NCBI RefSeq assembly: GCF_937873925.1
Contig: NZ_CALNAT010000016.1
Location: 1 to 61,631, forward strand
Length of the DNA stretch: 61,631 nt
Source: an uncultured Proteiniphilum sp.
Lineage (GTDB): Bacteria > Bacteroidota > Bacteroidia > Bacteroidales > Dysgonomonadaceae
Direction: 5' to 3'
The position numbers were made by a program, and so were the translations under genes. The notes under the pieces were generated by a model that ran no database searches, was not told the origin of the DNA, and was given only the letters and a program-made list of their open reading frames with translations. Of the stretch, positions 35,175 through 43,691 are shown one piece after another. Within the stretch, counting starts at the first letter, position 1. The number at the start of each line of letters is the position of its first letter.

Positions 35175-37445
35175 CTACCTGAGGTATTTCGCCAGGAATC
35201 CGAGCATAGTGCCGTAAAAGTCCATACGGTTCTCTTCGCGGTAGAAGCCATGGCCTTCGTTGTATTTCACCATATAGGGAATCTCCAGTCCTTTTGCCCG
35301 CAGAGCGGTCACGATCTGGTCGGATTCATTGATGTTCACCCTCGGGTCGTTGGCCCCCTGCACCACGTATACCGGCTTGGTGATCTTATCTATCTGGTAT
35401 ACCGGTGATGCTTCGCGGGCGATGGCCTTTTCTTCCGGGTTGTCCAGGTCATACCATATCTGCTTCACCATTTCGGTCATCGGTTTCCAGTATTCGGGAA
35501 ACGACGAGAAGAAAGTTTCGATATTGGAAACACCCACATAATCTACCCCGCAGGTATACAGATCAGGCGTTTTCACGAGTCCCATCAGGGTTGCATAACC
35601 TCCATGGCTGCCGCCATAGATCGCGATTTTGTTTTCATCAGCCCAACCCTGGGCAATGGCATAACGTACGCCGTCTTCCACATCGTCCATCACTTTCCGG
35701 CCGATCTGTTTGAAGCCGGCACGCAGGAACTCCTTACCGTATCCGCCCGAAATACGGAAATTCACTTGGAGGGTAGCATAGCCACGGCTGGCAAACAGTT
35801 GCGTCTCCGGGTTAAATCCCCATGAGTCGCGGATCCCCTGCGGTCCTCCGTGGGGATTGACCACCATCGGCACGCTCTTACCCTGCAACGCCTCTTTGGG
35901 AAGGGTAATATACCCGTGAATGGTCAGTCCGTCGCGGCTTTTAAAGGTGATAGGGCGCATTTCAGCCATATCTTCTTCCTTTAACTGCGGCATCAGGTCG
36001 TATAACAGGGTAAACTGTTTTGTTTTTACGTCGTACTCATAGTACTTTCCGTACAGCTTATCGCTTTGCAGGATAATGAGGAAGGTATTCTCGTCGTCAT
36101 CATAATCGGCAATCCCGTAGATCTTGCCGGGGAAATGCTGCTTCACACCCGCGTCGATCTCTTTGTACAGGCCGCTCACCGGAATGATCTCCGATCTTTC
36201 GCCTTCATAGCTGAAATAATCGATCTCATAGTTCCGTTTGCGCGACAAGCCCATATCGGCCACATCATATTGAGGATTTGAAAACACTTCTTTGATTTCG
36301 CGGTTGTTTTTGAGGTCATAGAGGACGATACGGATTTTATCGCCGTCCAGGTTAGTGACCACATAGGCATCATCCGGATCGGGCGTATTGTAATTAAAGG
36401 CAATGATCGCGAAGCTGTCGTCCCAGTTCGTTTTTTTCTTTAATTCAAAAGCCCCTGTTTCTGCGTTTTTATAATAGAACTCCATCTCGATGCCGTTCGC
36501 CATTTTGGTATAGGCGCGCAGGTTTCCGTCTTTGTCAAAATCATATCCCTGGATAGGATTGGCGGGATCGCTGTTCTCGTACAACTTCTCCAGTTCGCCG
36601 GTGACCACGTTCAGCTTATAAGGCTCGAACACCTGCGGGTTATCCTTATTCATAGAGATAATGATATAATCCTTCTGTTCTTTCAGAAGAGAAATAATTC
36701 CGGCTTTCACCCCTTCGAAAGGAGTAAGATCAAGCGCATTTCCGCCGTCAATGTCGGCCGCATAAATATGGTAATTCTCGTTACCGCCATTGTCCATGGC
36801 GTAAAACAGGCGCTCATCGTTGATCCAGCCGTAACCTTTGATGGGCTCCTCTTTTTCCTCAATGGCGCGGATCACTTTTCCCGAAGCAAGCTCTTTGATA
36901 TAGACATGGTTTTTCAGTCCATCCTTTTCCTTATACGATAAATACTTGCCGTTCGGTGATAGCTGGAAAGCGGATGCACTGGGCCGTGCGAAATAGTCGG
37001 CCACACTGTATTTGTAAGCCCCTTTGTCGAGGGTGATCAGCTCCTGCAGTTCCTCTTCGGTTGTCACCAGGCCGGCATTCCCGGGCAGCTTGCTTTCAAA
37101 ACGCTTTAACGTAAGGGGAAGGGTCATCCCTGCCTGTTCGTAATTCCCGGTGATACTGTCGTCCTGCAGCTCACCCTTGTAGACAATCTGCGCCGCCGTC
37201 ACGCCTAACTTAAACTCGTTCCCCGACAGCTCAACCATGTCCACAGGGATGCCGGCAGCTCCCTGCATGGGTACGTCCATCGTACCGGATAAATTCCCGT
37301 CTTCTCCGGCAAAATGGAAGATCAACTCCAGATTTATTCCCTGCACCGAAAGGGTGCCTTTCCAATCACCTGCAATAGTTTGCGCTTTCAGACTCATAGT
37401 TATTACAATCACAGCGATCAATACGCCTGCTTTTTTTATGTTCAT
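35175..37445 (-). CDS. S9-family serine peptidase (prolyl oligopeptidase / acylaminoacyl-peptidase type), periplasmic
   Basis: About 756 residues from ATG 37445, which begins a good signal peptide (MNIKKAGVLIAVIVITMSLKAQ); the longer frame to 37499 adds an unlikely leader. Seen: an N-terminal lipocalin-like domain (AGDWKGTLSVQGINLELIFHF ... LPLTLKRF); a beta-propeller (KYLSYKEKDG, ERLFYAMDNGGNENYHIYAAD); and an alpha/beta-hydrolase domain. The hydrolase triad is Ser in YGGSHGGYATL (about 611), Asp in GANDPRVN (about 699) and His in NEGHGF (about 731). Such enzymes cleave short peptides after the propeller filters them. The lipocalin-like front domain is shared with some Bacteroidetes hydrolases. 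No functional link to the sugar genes is evident. Confidence 0.92.
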   Translation of the reverse strand: MNIKKAGVLIAVIVITMSLKAQTIAGDWKGTLSVQGINLELIFHFAGEDGNLSGTMDVPMQGAAGIPVDMVELSGNEFKLGVTAAQIVYKGELQDDSITGNYEQAGMTLPLTLKRFESKLPGNAGLVTTEEELQELITLDKGAYKYSVADYFARPSASAFQLSPNGKYLSYKEKDGLKNHVYIKELASGKVIRAIEEKEEPIKGYGWINDERLFYAMDNGGNENYHIYAADIDGGNALDLTPFEGVKAGIISLLKEQKDYIIISMNKDNPQVFEPYKLNVVTGELEKLYENSDPANPIQGYDFDKDGNLRAYTKMANGIEMEFYYKNAETGAFELKKKTNWDDSFAIIAFNYNTPDPDDAYVVTNLDGDKIRIVLYDLKNNREIKEVFSNPQYDVADMGLSRKRNYEIDYFSYEGERSEIIPVSGLYKEIDAGVKQHFPGKIYGIADYDDDENTFLIILQSDKLYGKYYEYDVKTKQFTLLYDLMPQLKEEDMAEMRPITFKSRDGLTIHGYITLPKEALQGKSVPMVVNPHGGPQGIRDSWGFNPETQLFASRGYATLQVNFRISGGYGKEFLRAGFKQIGRKVMDDVEDGVRYAIAQGWADENKIAIYGGSHGGYATLMGLVKTPDLYTCGVDYVGVSNIETFFSSFPEYWKPMTEMVKQIWYDLDNPEEKAIAREASPVYQIDKITKPVYVVQGANDPRVNINESDQIVTALRAKGLEIPYMVKYNEGHGFYREENRMDFYGTMLGFLAKYLR

Positions 37446-37762
37446 AGGATTAATTTTAATGTAAGTAAAACAAACAGAATATAAAAATGTTGAAAACAAT
37501 ATCGTATTCCGATACGAATGTAAAATGATCTATTTGTATCGGCAAATAATTTTGCTCTTTTTTAAAATATTTTTTATTCCGCATCAAAAGGTAAGGCTTC
37601 CATCCTTATGAGTTATCGGATGAATTCCCTTCTTCCGTAAGGTTATCGGTCCTGATTAGTTCCTCATAATCTGTTTATTGATCCAAATTTAAAACGATGA
37701 ACAAAGGGAATTTTTTATTGTTATAAGTTTCTATCTATGAAATAATAGCGATAACGAAAAAT

Positions 37763-38692
37763 ATGAACGCCAATATTCTGGGATTACATCACATCACCGC
37801 CATCTCCGACAATGCAAAGAGAAATCTCGATTTTTATACGAACGCACTGGGATTAAGACTGGTAAAGAAAACCGTTAATTTTGACGATCCGGGTACCTAC
37901 CATTTCTATTTCGGAAATAAGCAAGGGACACCCGGCACGGTCATCACCTTCTTCCCGTGGGAAGGAATAGGCCCCGGAAAAAACGGGGCGGGTATGGCTA
38001 CGCATATAGGATATGCCATACCGGACGGAAGTTCCGGTTTCTGGAAAGAACGTCTTGCGCAGCATCATATCACAACGGAAGAAACTGAAATTTTCGGCGA
38101 GAAAATGCTTTCTTTCAACGATCCCGACGGATTGCAACTGCACCTCGTCGTTCCCGCACATCCCGACGGCAGGAAGCCGTGGTCTACGCAGGAAACTCCA
38201 CAAGATGTCGCGATCAGAGGATTTCACAATGTGACCCTCACGTTGAGGAACAGAAAACCTACTGCCGGGATCCTGACCGATATTTTCGGGTATTCGCTCA
38301 GCGAACAGGCCGGCAACAGGTATCGTTTTGTTACAGATGCTATTGATACGGCGAACATGGTGGATATTATAGAAGATCCCACGGCCCCGGTAGGCCGGAA
38401 TGCGGCCGGAACAAACCATCATATTGCTTTCCGGGTGAAAAACGACGATATCCTGATGGAATTCCGGGAAAAAGTATTAAAAGCGGGACTGGACATCACT
38501 CCGAAAATTAACAGGGATTACTTTTTCTCCCTATACTTCAGGGAGCCGGGAGGCGTATTGTTTGAACTGGCGACCGATAACCCCGGTTTCACGGTGGATG
38601 AAACGTTGGAAAACCTGGGTACGGCGCTGAAACTACCTAAACGATACGAGAGTATGCGGAACAAAATCGAAAGTGTCCTGCCGGAACTGTAA
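37763..38692 (+). CDS. Ring-cleaving dioxygenase of the VOC/glyoxalase superfamily (MhqO-like)
   Basis: A 309-residue cytoplasmic protein made of two VOC modules: GLHHITAISDNAKRNLDFYTNALGLRLVKKTVNFDDPGTYHFYFG and, from about residue 150, GFHNVTLTLRNRKPTAGILTDIFGY. Metal ligands fit His in LHHITA, His in TNHHIAF and Glu in GGVLFELATD. The two-module pattern and wording match the MhqO/MhqE/YkcA group of extradiol-type dioxygenases, linked in Bacillus to quinone and hydroquinone stress. The next gene, 5 bases away, is an MhqD-like esterase, the same pairing as in Bacillus mhqED. So this is likely a quinone or electrophile detoxification operon. Confidence 0.85.
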   Translation: MNANILGLHHITAISDNAKRNLDFYTNALGLRLVKKTVNFDDPGTYHFYFGNKQGTPGTVITFFPWEGIGPGKNGAGMATHIGYAIPDGSSGFWKERLAQHHITTEETEIFGEKMLSFNDPDGLQLHLVVPAHPDGRKPWSTQETPQDVAIRGFHNVTLTLRNRKPTAGILTDIFGYSLSEQAGNRYRFVTDAIDTANMVDIIEDPTAPVGRNAAGTNHHIAFRVKNDDILMEFREKVLKAGLDITPKINRDYFFSLYFREPGGVLFELATDNPGFTVDETLENLGTALKLPKRYESMRNKIESVLPEL

Positions 38693-38697
38693 AGAAA

Positions 38698-39318
38698 ATG
38701 ACTCATCAATTACATATCGTCTATTCGGGCAAGCCTTTGGAACAGGCGCAAAAAGCGTTGATCATGCTGCACGGCCGAGGTGCCGACGCGGAAAGCATCC
38801 TGTCTTTATCCCGGCTTCTTAACGTAGCAGACTATGCCCTGCTGGCACCGCAGGCGACAAACCAGACATGGTATCCCCGGTCCTTTTTGGCACCGGTAAC
38901 CGAAAACGAGCCGTGGTTATCATCTGCTCTGAACATTGTGGATCAAACATTGGAAACGGTACTGAAATCGGGGATAAAAATCGAAAATGTGTATATTCTC
39001 GGATTCTCTCAAGGCGCCTGCCTTACATTGGAGTTTGTCGCCCGTAATGCCCGAAAGTACGGTGGAATAGTTGCGTTTACCGGCGGGCTTATCGGAGACC
39101 GCATAGAAAGGGAAAACTACAAAGGAGATTTCGATCAAACACCGGTCTTCATAGGAACAAGCAATCCCGATTTCCATGTGCCGGTGGAACGTGTATACGC
39201 TTCCGCCGATATCCTGCAGGAAATGAATGCCTCCGTGACGGAAAAGGTGTATACAAACCGAGGGCATACCATTTCCGAAGACGAAATTGAACAGGTAAAC
39301 CGGATTATTTTGACGTGA
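38698..39318 (+). CDS. Phospholipase/carboxylesterase family hydrolase (MhqD-like)
   Basis: A 206-residue alpha/beta hydrolase. Seen: the oxyanion segment LIMLHGRGADAESIL, the nucleophile elbow GFSQGACLTLE (Ser about 104), the acid in FIGTSNPDFHVP and the histidine in NRGHTISEDE. This is the small dienelactone-hydrolase-like esterase type of MhqD. It starts 5 bases after the VOC dioxygenase gene, so the two are almost certainly co-translated and probably act in sequence on an aromatic or quinone-derived product. No signal peptide; cytoplasmic. Plain carboxylesterase activity is the cautious alternative. Confidence 0.88.
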   Translation: MTHQLHIVYSGKPLEQAQKALIMLHGRGADAESILSLSRLLNVADYALLAPQATNQTWYPRSFLAPVTENEPWLSSALNIVDQTLETVLKSGIKIENVYILGFSQGACLTLEFVARNARKYGGIVAFTGGLIGDRIERENYKGDFDQTPVFIGTSNPDFHVPVERVYASADILQEMNASVTEKVYTNRGHTISEDEIEQVNRIILT

Positions 39319-39360
39319 TGATTTACTGATTGAATGATTTATCGATTTAATTGGCACATT

Positions 39361-39711
39361 ATGAGAATAACCCGCATCTATACTGATATAAACGGCGACT
39401 CCCGGTTTGAGGATATCAAAATACCTTGGTTCGACCGTGGTCAAATCGGCTGCCTGTCTGAAAATATCGAAGTAAAATCGCTGCAATTCAGAAAGGTTTC
39501 ACCGGATTATGATTACGATTTTCATCATGCCCCGCAACGCCAGTATATCGTTTTGTTAGATGGCGGCGTGGAAATCGAAACGTCACTGGGAGAGGTACGT
39601 CAATTTCAAACCGGTGAAATCCTGTTGGTGGAAGACACTACCGGTAAAGGACATCACACTAAGAATTTAGAGAAAAAGGAACGTACATCAATTTTTATCC
39701 ACTTAGCCTGA
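39361..39711 (+). CDS. Small cupin-domain protein
   Basis: A 116-residue cupin from ATG 39361; an upstream in-frame ATG at 39334 adds nine poorly fitting residues. Seen: FHHAPQRQYIVLLDGGVEIETSLGEVRQFQTGEILLVEDTTGKGHHTKNL, the two cupin motifs with histidines and glutamate positioned for a metal. It follows the esterase by 42 bases and likely ends the same operon. Related proteins are often annotated only as cupin; a role in binding or oxidising the detoxified compound is a guess. Confidence 0.75.
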   Translation: MRITRIYTDINGDSRFEDIKIPWFDRGQIGCLSENIEVKSLQFRKVSPDYDYDFHHAPQRQYIVLLDGGVEIETSLGEVRQFQTGEILLVEDTTGKGHHTKNLEKKERTSIFIHLA

Positions 39712-40027
39712 AAAGTTGCTCAAGAGCATCACACTCATTAGAATATTTTAAGTCCTCCTTATAAAAACCACAAACGACAACACCTCTGCAATGATCCACT
39801 TTTTCCCGTTTTTTACTCCTACAATGAAACAAAAACAAGGGAATATATCTACGCTCCATCCTGCTTGATTTCACGGCAGATAAAACCGTCAGGGTGTTGC
39901 TCTGCATAAAAGTTGTCCAATGTGCGTTGAAACGGAAAGAAACGAAATAATGCCGACAGGACTAGGCATAGACTCAGTAAATAATTGTTGTTGTTTTCAT
40001 GTTTTACCCAATATATATTTCACTATA
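39712..40027. other. Gap between convergent cupin and metallophosphoesterase genes
   Basis: I find no supported gene. A 70-codon minus-strand frame at 39695-39907 contains KREKVDHCRGVVVCGFYKED but resembles nothing I know and overlaps the cupin stop. No clear terminator was seen. It may hold decayed sequence. Confidence 0.4.
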
Positions 40028-41491
40028 TTATTCTGAAACAAACAAAACCTCATCGGGGATTTGTTCTTCGCGAATCGAACGGCTCGACCAACCGACTTCA
40101 AGAACTTCGCCCATATAATCTTCAAAATAGATGACTTCCAGTTCGTGTAATCCTGCTTCCAATGCCACTTTTCCGTCAACACGCCGCGCATTGTGGGAAC
40201 CATCGTTATCGACCACGACCTGATTGTCGATAGACAGGCGGGAACCGTCATCGGAATAGGTGTAAAATCGATAAACTCCTCTTTCGGGAATATCAATCAA
40301 TCCTTTGAAAACCAGAGCGAACGAATCGACAGTAACTGCCGGATCCAATGAGAAGTTCTCAATCGTGCCTTCTTTTATTTTTTTTGCATTCGTTTCTATC
40401 TCCGCTATTTTTTTAAGACGACCGCCTTCATAGTAAGTATATGATATTCCTTGTGCCTCTTTTCCGATACTTGTCTGTGCCGGAAGAAAAGCCATAGACT
40501 CTTCATCAACCGACGATAACCCCGAGGGAAAATAATAGGCAAACGCCGTTCCCTTCCGGGTTCTTATCCACGTATCGAACCGGAATTTATTTTCATACAG
40601 ATTAATGATACGGCTGCCACGCTCCAATATCCCATAAGCATCTATACCGGTAGTACGTCCAAAACCCAATGCGATATCGTAGTCTATTCCGATATAATCA
40701 TTGTCGTGGTCGTGTCCGACAAAAACCCCCATCATGTCTTTCTTTTCGATAAAAGAACAGAACAGTCCCGAATTGATTTCGGGCGATGCCACACCTTCTT
40801 TTTGTATGCCTACTGTGGTTTCCTTACCCACAATATTATTAAACTCAAGGATAGGAATATGGAAAAATGCCAAAGACGGTAAAGGTTGATTATTATTGTT
40901 CGCGGTGTATGCAGCGCTTGTTTTGCGATACCAATCTATCTGATCGGCATGTATCCAATCATAGTGACCGTATTTATGTGCTGCCGGTTTATTATTGGAG
41001 TCCAGACAATATAAAACAGATGCAATTTTTGTCCCGTCGGAACTCATAATCGGCAGTGTGTAATTTCCGCAGCCGGTCATTTTTTCCCCTTTTTCTCCGA
41101 CAAAATAAGGCAGGTTTTCTATTATGTCGAACACTTCTTCACGGGTCACACCGGTTTCGTCATCATGATTCCCCAACACGACCGCCCAAGGCATCTTCGC
41201 TTCTTCAAATATTCTGGCTACAGACAACCATCCTTCTCTGGCGGGCGGCGCGGTTATGATATCCCCGGTAAGCATTGCCAGATCAGGATTTTCGATGGAT
41301 AACACATATTTTATAACTTCTACGGTTTCAGCACAGCCGGGGGATTTATTATCCCAATGCAGATCGGTAAATTGGGCAATTTTAAATTGTCCGTTCTTGT
41401 CGAAACCGAACCGGATATTATCCTGCCCAAAAGTATGTACCATTCCTGAACAAACCAATAGGATTAAAAGTATGGCTATATATTTTTTCAT
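40028..41491 (-). CDS. Secreted metallophosphoesterase with C-terminal PA14-like domain
   Basis: A 487-residue protein with a signal peptide ending HTFGQ. The calcineurin-like core shows all motifs: AQFTDLHWD (D43, H45), LTGDII (about 76), LGNHDDE (about 107), FFHIPILEF (about 215) and GHDHDND (about 265), the ligands of a two-metal centre. A C-terminal PA14-like region (about 330-480: IPERGVYRFYTYSDDGSRLSIDNQVVVDND, LHELEVIYFED) would bind carbohydrate. It lies 14 bases after the GDPD/alkaline phosphatase fusion in the same direction. Inference: a phosphomonoesterase or phosphodiesterase aimed by PA14 at a sugar-bearing substrate, the last gene of PUL2. Confidence 0.88.
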   Translation of the reverse strand: MKKYIAILLILLVCSGMVHTFGQDNIRFGFDKNGQFKIAQFTDLHWDNKSPGCAETVEVIKYVLSIENPDLAMLTGDIITAPPAREGWLSVARIFEEAKMPWAVVLGNHDDETGVTREEVFDIIENLPYFVGEKGEKMTGCGNYTLPIMSSDGTKIASVLYCLDSNNKPAAHKYGHYDWIHADQIDWYRKTSAAYTANNNNQPLPSLAFFHIPILEFNNIVGKETTVGIQKEGVASPEINSGLFCSFIEKKDMMGVFVGHDHDNDYIGIDYDIALGFGRTTGIDAYGILERGSRIINLYENKFRFDTWIRTRKGTAFAYYFPSGLSSVDEESMAFLPAQTSIGKEAQGISYTYYEGGRLKKIAEIETNAKKIKEGTIENFSLDPAVTVDSFALVFKGLIDIPERGVYRFYTYSDDGSRLSIDNQVVVDNDGSHNARRVDGKVALEAGLHELEVIYFEDYMGEVLEVGWSSRSIREEQIPDEVLFVSE

Positions 41492-41505
41492 TTTCGTTGT
41501 CTTAT

Positions 41506-43455
41506 TTATAAACCTAATATTTTTTTCATTTTGTGAAATATCTCCGTATTCCTATATACTCCGTGGAACTCCTGAGAACCGGGACCGTAAGCAAATACCG
41601 GAAGCATGATGGGGGTATGGTCATCAGTAACGTAATAGCCGGTAATTGATCCCGTTTCGCGATCTCCATCGATTAACGTTAATCCTCCGGTTTCGTGATC
41701 GGCAGTTGCTACAACCAGTGTTTCGCCGTTGTTATCGGCAAATTTAAGGGCCTCTGCAATAGCCATATCGAAACTGAGTGTTTCAACTACCGAACCCGGT
41801 AAAGAATTAGCATGTCCGGCATAATCTATCTTAGCACCTTCCACCATCAGGAAGAAACCTTTCTCGCTTGCTTTTTGCAGTTTTTCAATACCCATCCGTG
41901 TAGCTTCAGCCAATATATCCAGCGTTCCCTGTGTGGCAGCCAAATCCATACGACCGTCGGCACAAATCACTTTTTTATCGTCGAGATTTATCTCTTCAAA
42001 ATCGTTCGTTACGCGATATTGTTTCTTCAATTCACTTAAAATATCCTTCTTATCTTTTCGATCGGTAAAAACATCCATACCTCCGCCTGCCAGCAACGTG
42101 AGCTTTCCATCGAGCAGATAATCGGTCAGTAGATCGGTATCGTCACGCTCCGTAGCATGCCCGTAAAATGCGGCAGGCGTAGCGTCCGCCAGGTTACCCA
42201 GTGTAATTACACCGCAAGCCAACCCTTTGTCGTATGCATAGTCGGTCAATGATAGGTTCACTTTCCCGTCTGTCATGCTGATGTGGCGGTTGGTCGTAGC
42301 TTCTCCGGTTGCCAGGGCGCTGCCTCCGGCAGCCGAGTCTGTAGTATAATCACCTTTGGGATTGCTTGTTTGCAGTCCGATGTTTTTGAAATTCAAAAGT
42401 GTCAAACCCTTATTTACGGTTTCCGCCGCGTTGATTTGCGCCAATCCCATTCCGTCCCCGATAAGGAAGATGATATTTTTTACTTTCTTTCCGGTACCAT
42501 CATTCGAATAGGAGGGATGATATATGTCTATACCCTGGGTGAGTTGGATCTTTTCACGGTCGAAACCTTTGAAACCCGACGTTGTCTTATCCAGACGGTC
42601 AGTCGCAACCATTCCGTGCACATTGTGTATGCCGGTTTCTATCCGGTAGTTCTTATCTTCAAAATTCCTGAAGAAATCGGTGCATTTTTCCACCCTATCT
42701 GTATTGATGATATCCACACCCAGTGTATGCAGCGTATTCCATGCGGTAATTCCGTCGGGGGATCCCCAAAAACGGATGGGTTTTCTCATGGCGTGTGCCT
42801 TATCGATGGCGTCCTGTACTTTTTTTCTTTGAGAAGGGATCAGTGTGCCTTTGCCGTTCCAACGCGCATATTCAAAAAACGGAGAGCTTATCAGCGCTAT
42901 CCTTTCCAGTTGAGCGTCTGTATAGTCGGTATTAATTTGTCCGTCGAAAAAGATAAATTCAGGGTATTTCGCAAAATCTTCCGCTTTCGGAACATTACCT
43001 GTAATTACCACTCTCACGGCGTTCGGATTGAGGATGGGATCAAACACTTCCGGATATTGCCCAAACATTTCCACGACTTTGGTCAGGGTAGGTTCCGTCC
43101 GAGATTTTAAATCGATCATCAACTGCAAATCATTATCCGAATTTTTCCACGCCTTACCTCCATTTTCTTTGAATAATTTTACGATGGGCAATACATATAT
43201 GCTTTTCAGATCTGCATCGGGTGTCAATTCTTCAATATCGTGCCCCACGAGTAAATCACCCTCTTCCGTTACGAAAATATCTACTTCAATGGAATATACC
43301 TGCTGCGAATAAGCCTGATAAAAAGGCACTCGCTGGCGATAGTCGTTGTGGGAATGTATCAAAATGCGCTGTTGCGCCGTTGCTGCAAAAGCAAAAGGGA
43401 ACAGGAAACAGGCAAATATTGTAATTAATAATCCGTTATTTATTATTTTCATCAT
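41506..43455 (-). CDS. Fusion of a GDPD-like phosphodiesterase and an alkaline phosphatase
   Basis: A 649-residue secreted protein (signal peptide ends FAATAQ). The N-terminal half (about 30-265) is PLC/GDPD-like: HSHNDYRQRVPF (residues 34-45), YSIEVDIFVTEEGDLLVGHD (about 54-73) and TLHTLGVDIINTD, the HxHNDY variant seen in AIM6-type proteins. The C-terminal half (about 325-649) is a PhoA-family alkaline phosphatase: IIFLIGDGMGLAQ, the nucleophile serine in TDSAAGGSALATGEAT (about 372), MVEGAKIDYAGHAN, ATADHETGG (about 588) and DDHTPIMLP. One chain could thus cut a phosphodiester and remove the remaining phosphate. A stable hairpin (43630-43664) lies between it and the upstream LamG-like gene. 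Confidence 0.88.
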   Translation of the reverse strand: MMKIINNGLLITIFACFLFPFAFAATAQQRILIHSHNDYRQRVPFYQAYSQQVYSIEVDIFVTEEGDLLVGHDIEELTPDADLKSIYVLPIVKLFKENGGKAWKNSDNDLQLMIDLKSRTEPTLTKVVEMFGQYPEVFDPILNPNAVRVVITGNVPKAEDFAKYPEFIFFDGQINTDYTDAQLERIALISSPFFEYARWNGKGTLIPSQRKKVQDAIDKAHAMRKPIRFWGSPDGITAWNTLHTLGVDIINTDRVEKCTDFFRNFEDKNYRIETGIHNVHGMVATDRLDKTTSGFKGFDREKIQLTQGIDIYHPSYSNDGTGKKVKNIIFLIGDGMGLAQINAAETVNKGLTLLNFKNIGLQTSNPKGDYTTDSAAGGSALATGEATTNRHISMTDGKVNLSLTDYAYDKGLACGVITLGNLADATPAAFYGHATERDDTDLLTDYLLDGKLTLLAGGGMDVFTDRKDKKDILSELKKQYRVTNDFEEINLDDKKVICADGRMDLAATQGTLDILAEATRMGIEKLQKASEKGFFLMVEGAKIDYAGHANSLPGSVVETLSFDMAIAEALKFADNNGETLVVATADHETGGLTLIDGDRETGSITGYYVTDDHTPIMLPVFAYGPGSQEFHGVYRNTEIFHKMKKILGL

Positions 43456-43476
43456 TATATTTCAATTAGTTTACAG

Positions 43477-43659
43477 CTATATGTGCCACAATGGGTATAG
43501 GGTCTGAATGACTCGGCTGTCGGCAAAATGTGTGGGAGTATCGGTATTGGTAACGTGATTTAGATCAGAATTACAAACCATATATAAAACGACGATAAAA
43601 AGAATAATATATTTTTCATTTATTAAAATCAAGTTTGCGTAAGAAAATTTCTTACGCAA
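43477..43659 (-). other. Doubtful small reading frame, possibly a decayed lipoprotein gene
   Basis: The minus-strand frame contains a hydrophobic run and a lipobox-like YMVC followed by NSDLNHVTNTDTPTHFADS. Its only ATG lies inside the strong hairpin 43630-43664. An ATG just after the hairpin reads MKNILFFLSS but is out of frame. A frameshifted small lipoprotein is possible, as is chance. Confidence 0.25.
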
Positions 43660-43664
43660 ACTTG
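43630..43664 (-). terminator. Long perfect hairpin between the LamG-like gene and the phosphatase fusion
   Basis: Two 17-base arms (43630-43646 and 43648-43664; core AAGTTTGCGTAAGAAA) are perfectly complementary. On the minus strand the stem is followed by ATTTTAAT. It lies 28 bases after the LamG-like stop, so it likely terminates or stabilises the susCD-LamG mRNA and lowers phosphatase expression from the same promoter. Confidence 0.75.
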
Positions 43665-43691
43665 GTTCAATGTTACATTTTGAATTGTTCT

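Noticed and set aside
39695..39907. A 70-codon minus-strand frame between the cupin and metallophosphoesterase genes
   Set aside because: It overlaps the cupin stop, has no family resemblance that I know, and shows no promoter.
42283..43110. A 275-codon plus-strand frame opposite to the GDPD/alkaline phosphatase fusion
   Set aside because: It is antisense to a gene with two sets of catalytic motifs, and has no start context or domain of its own.
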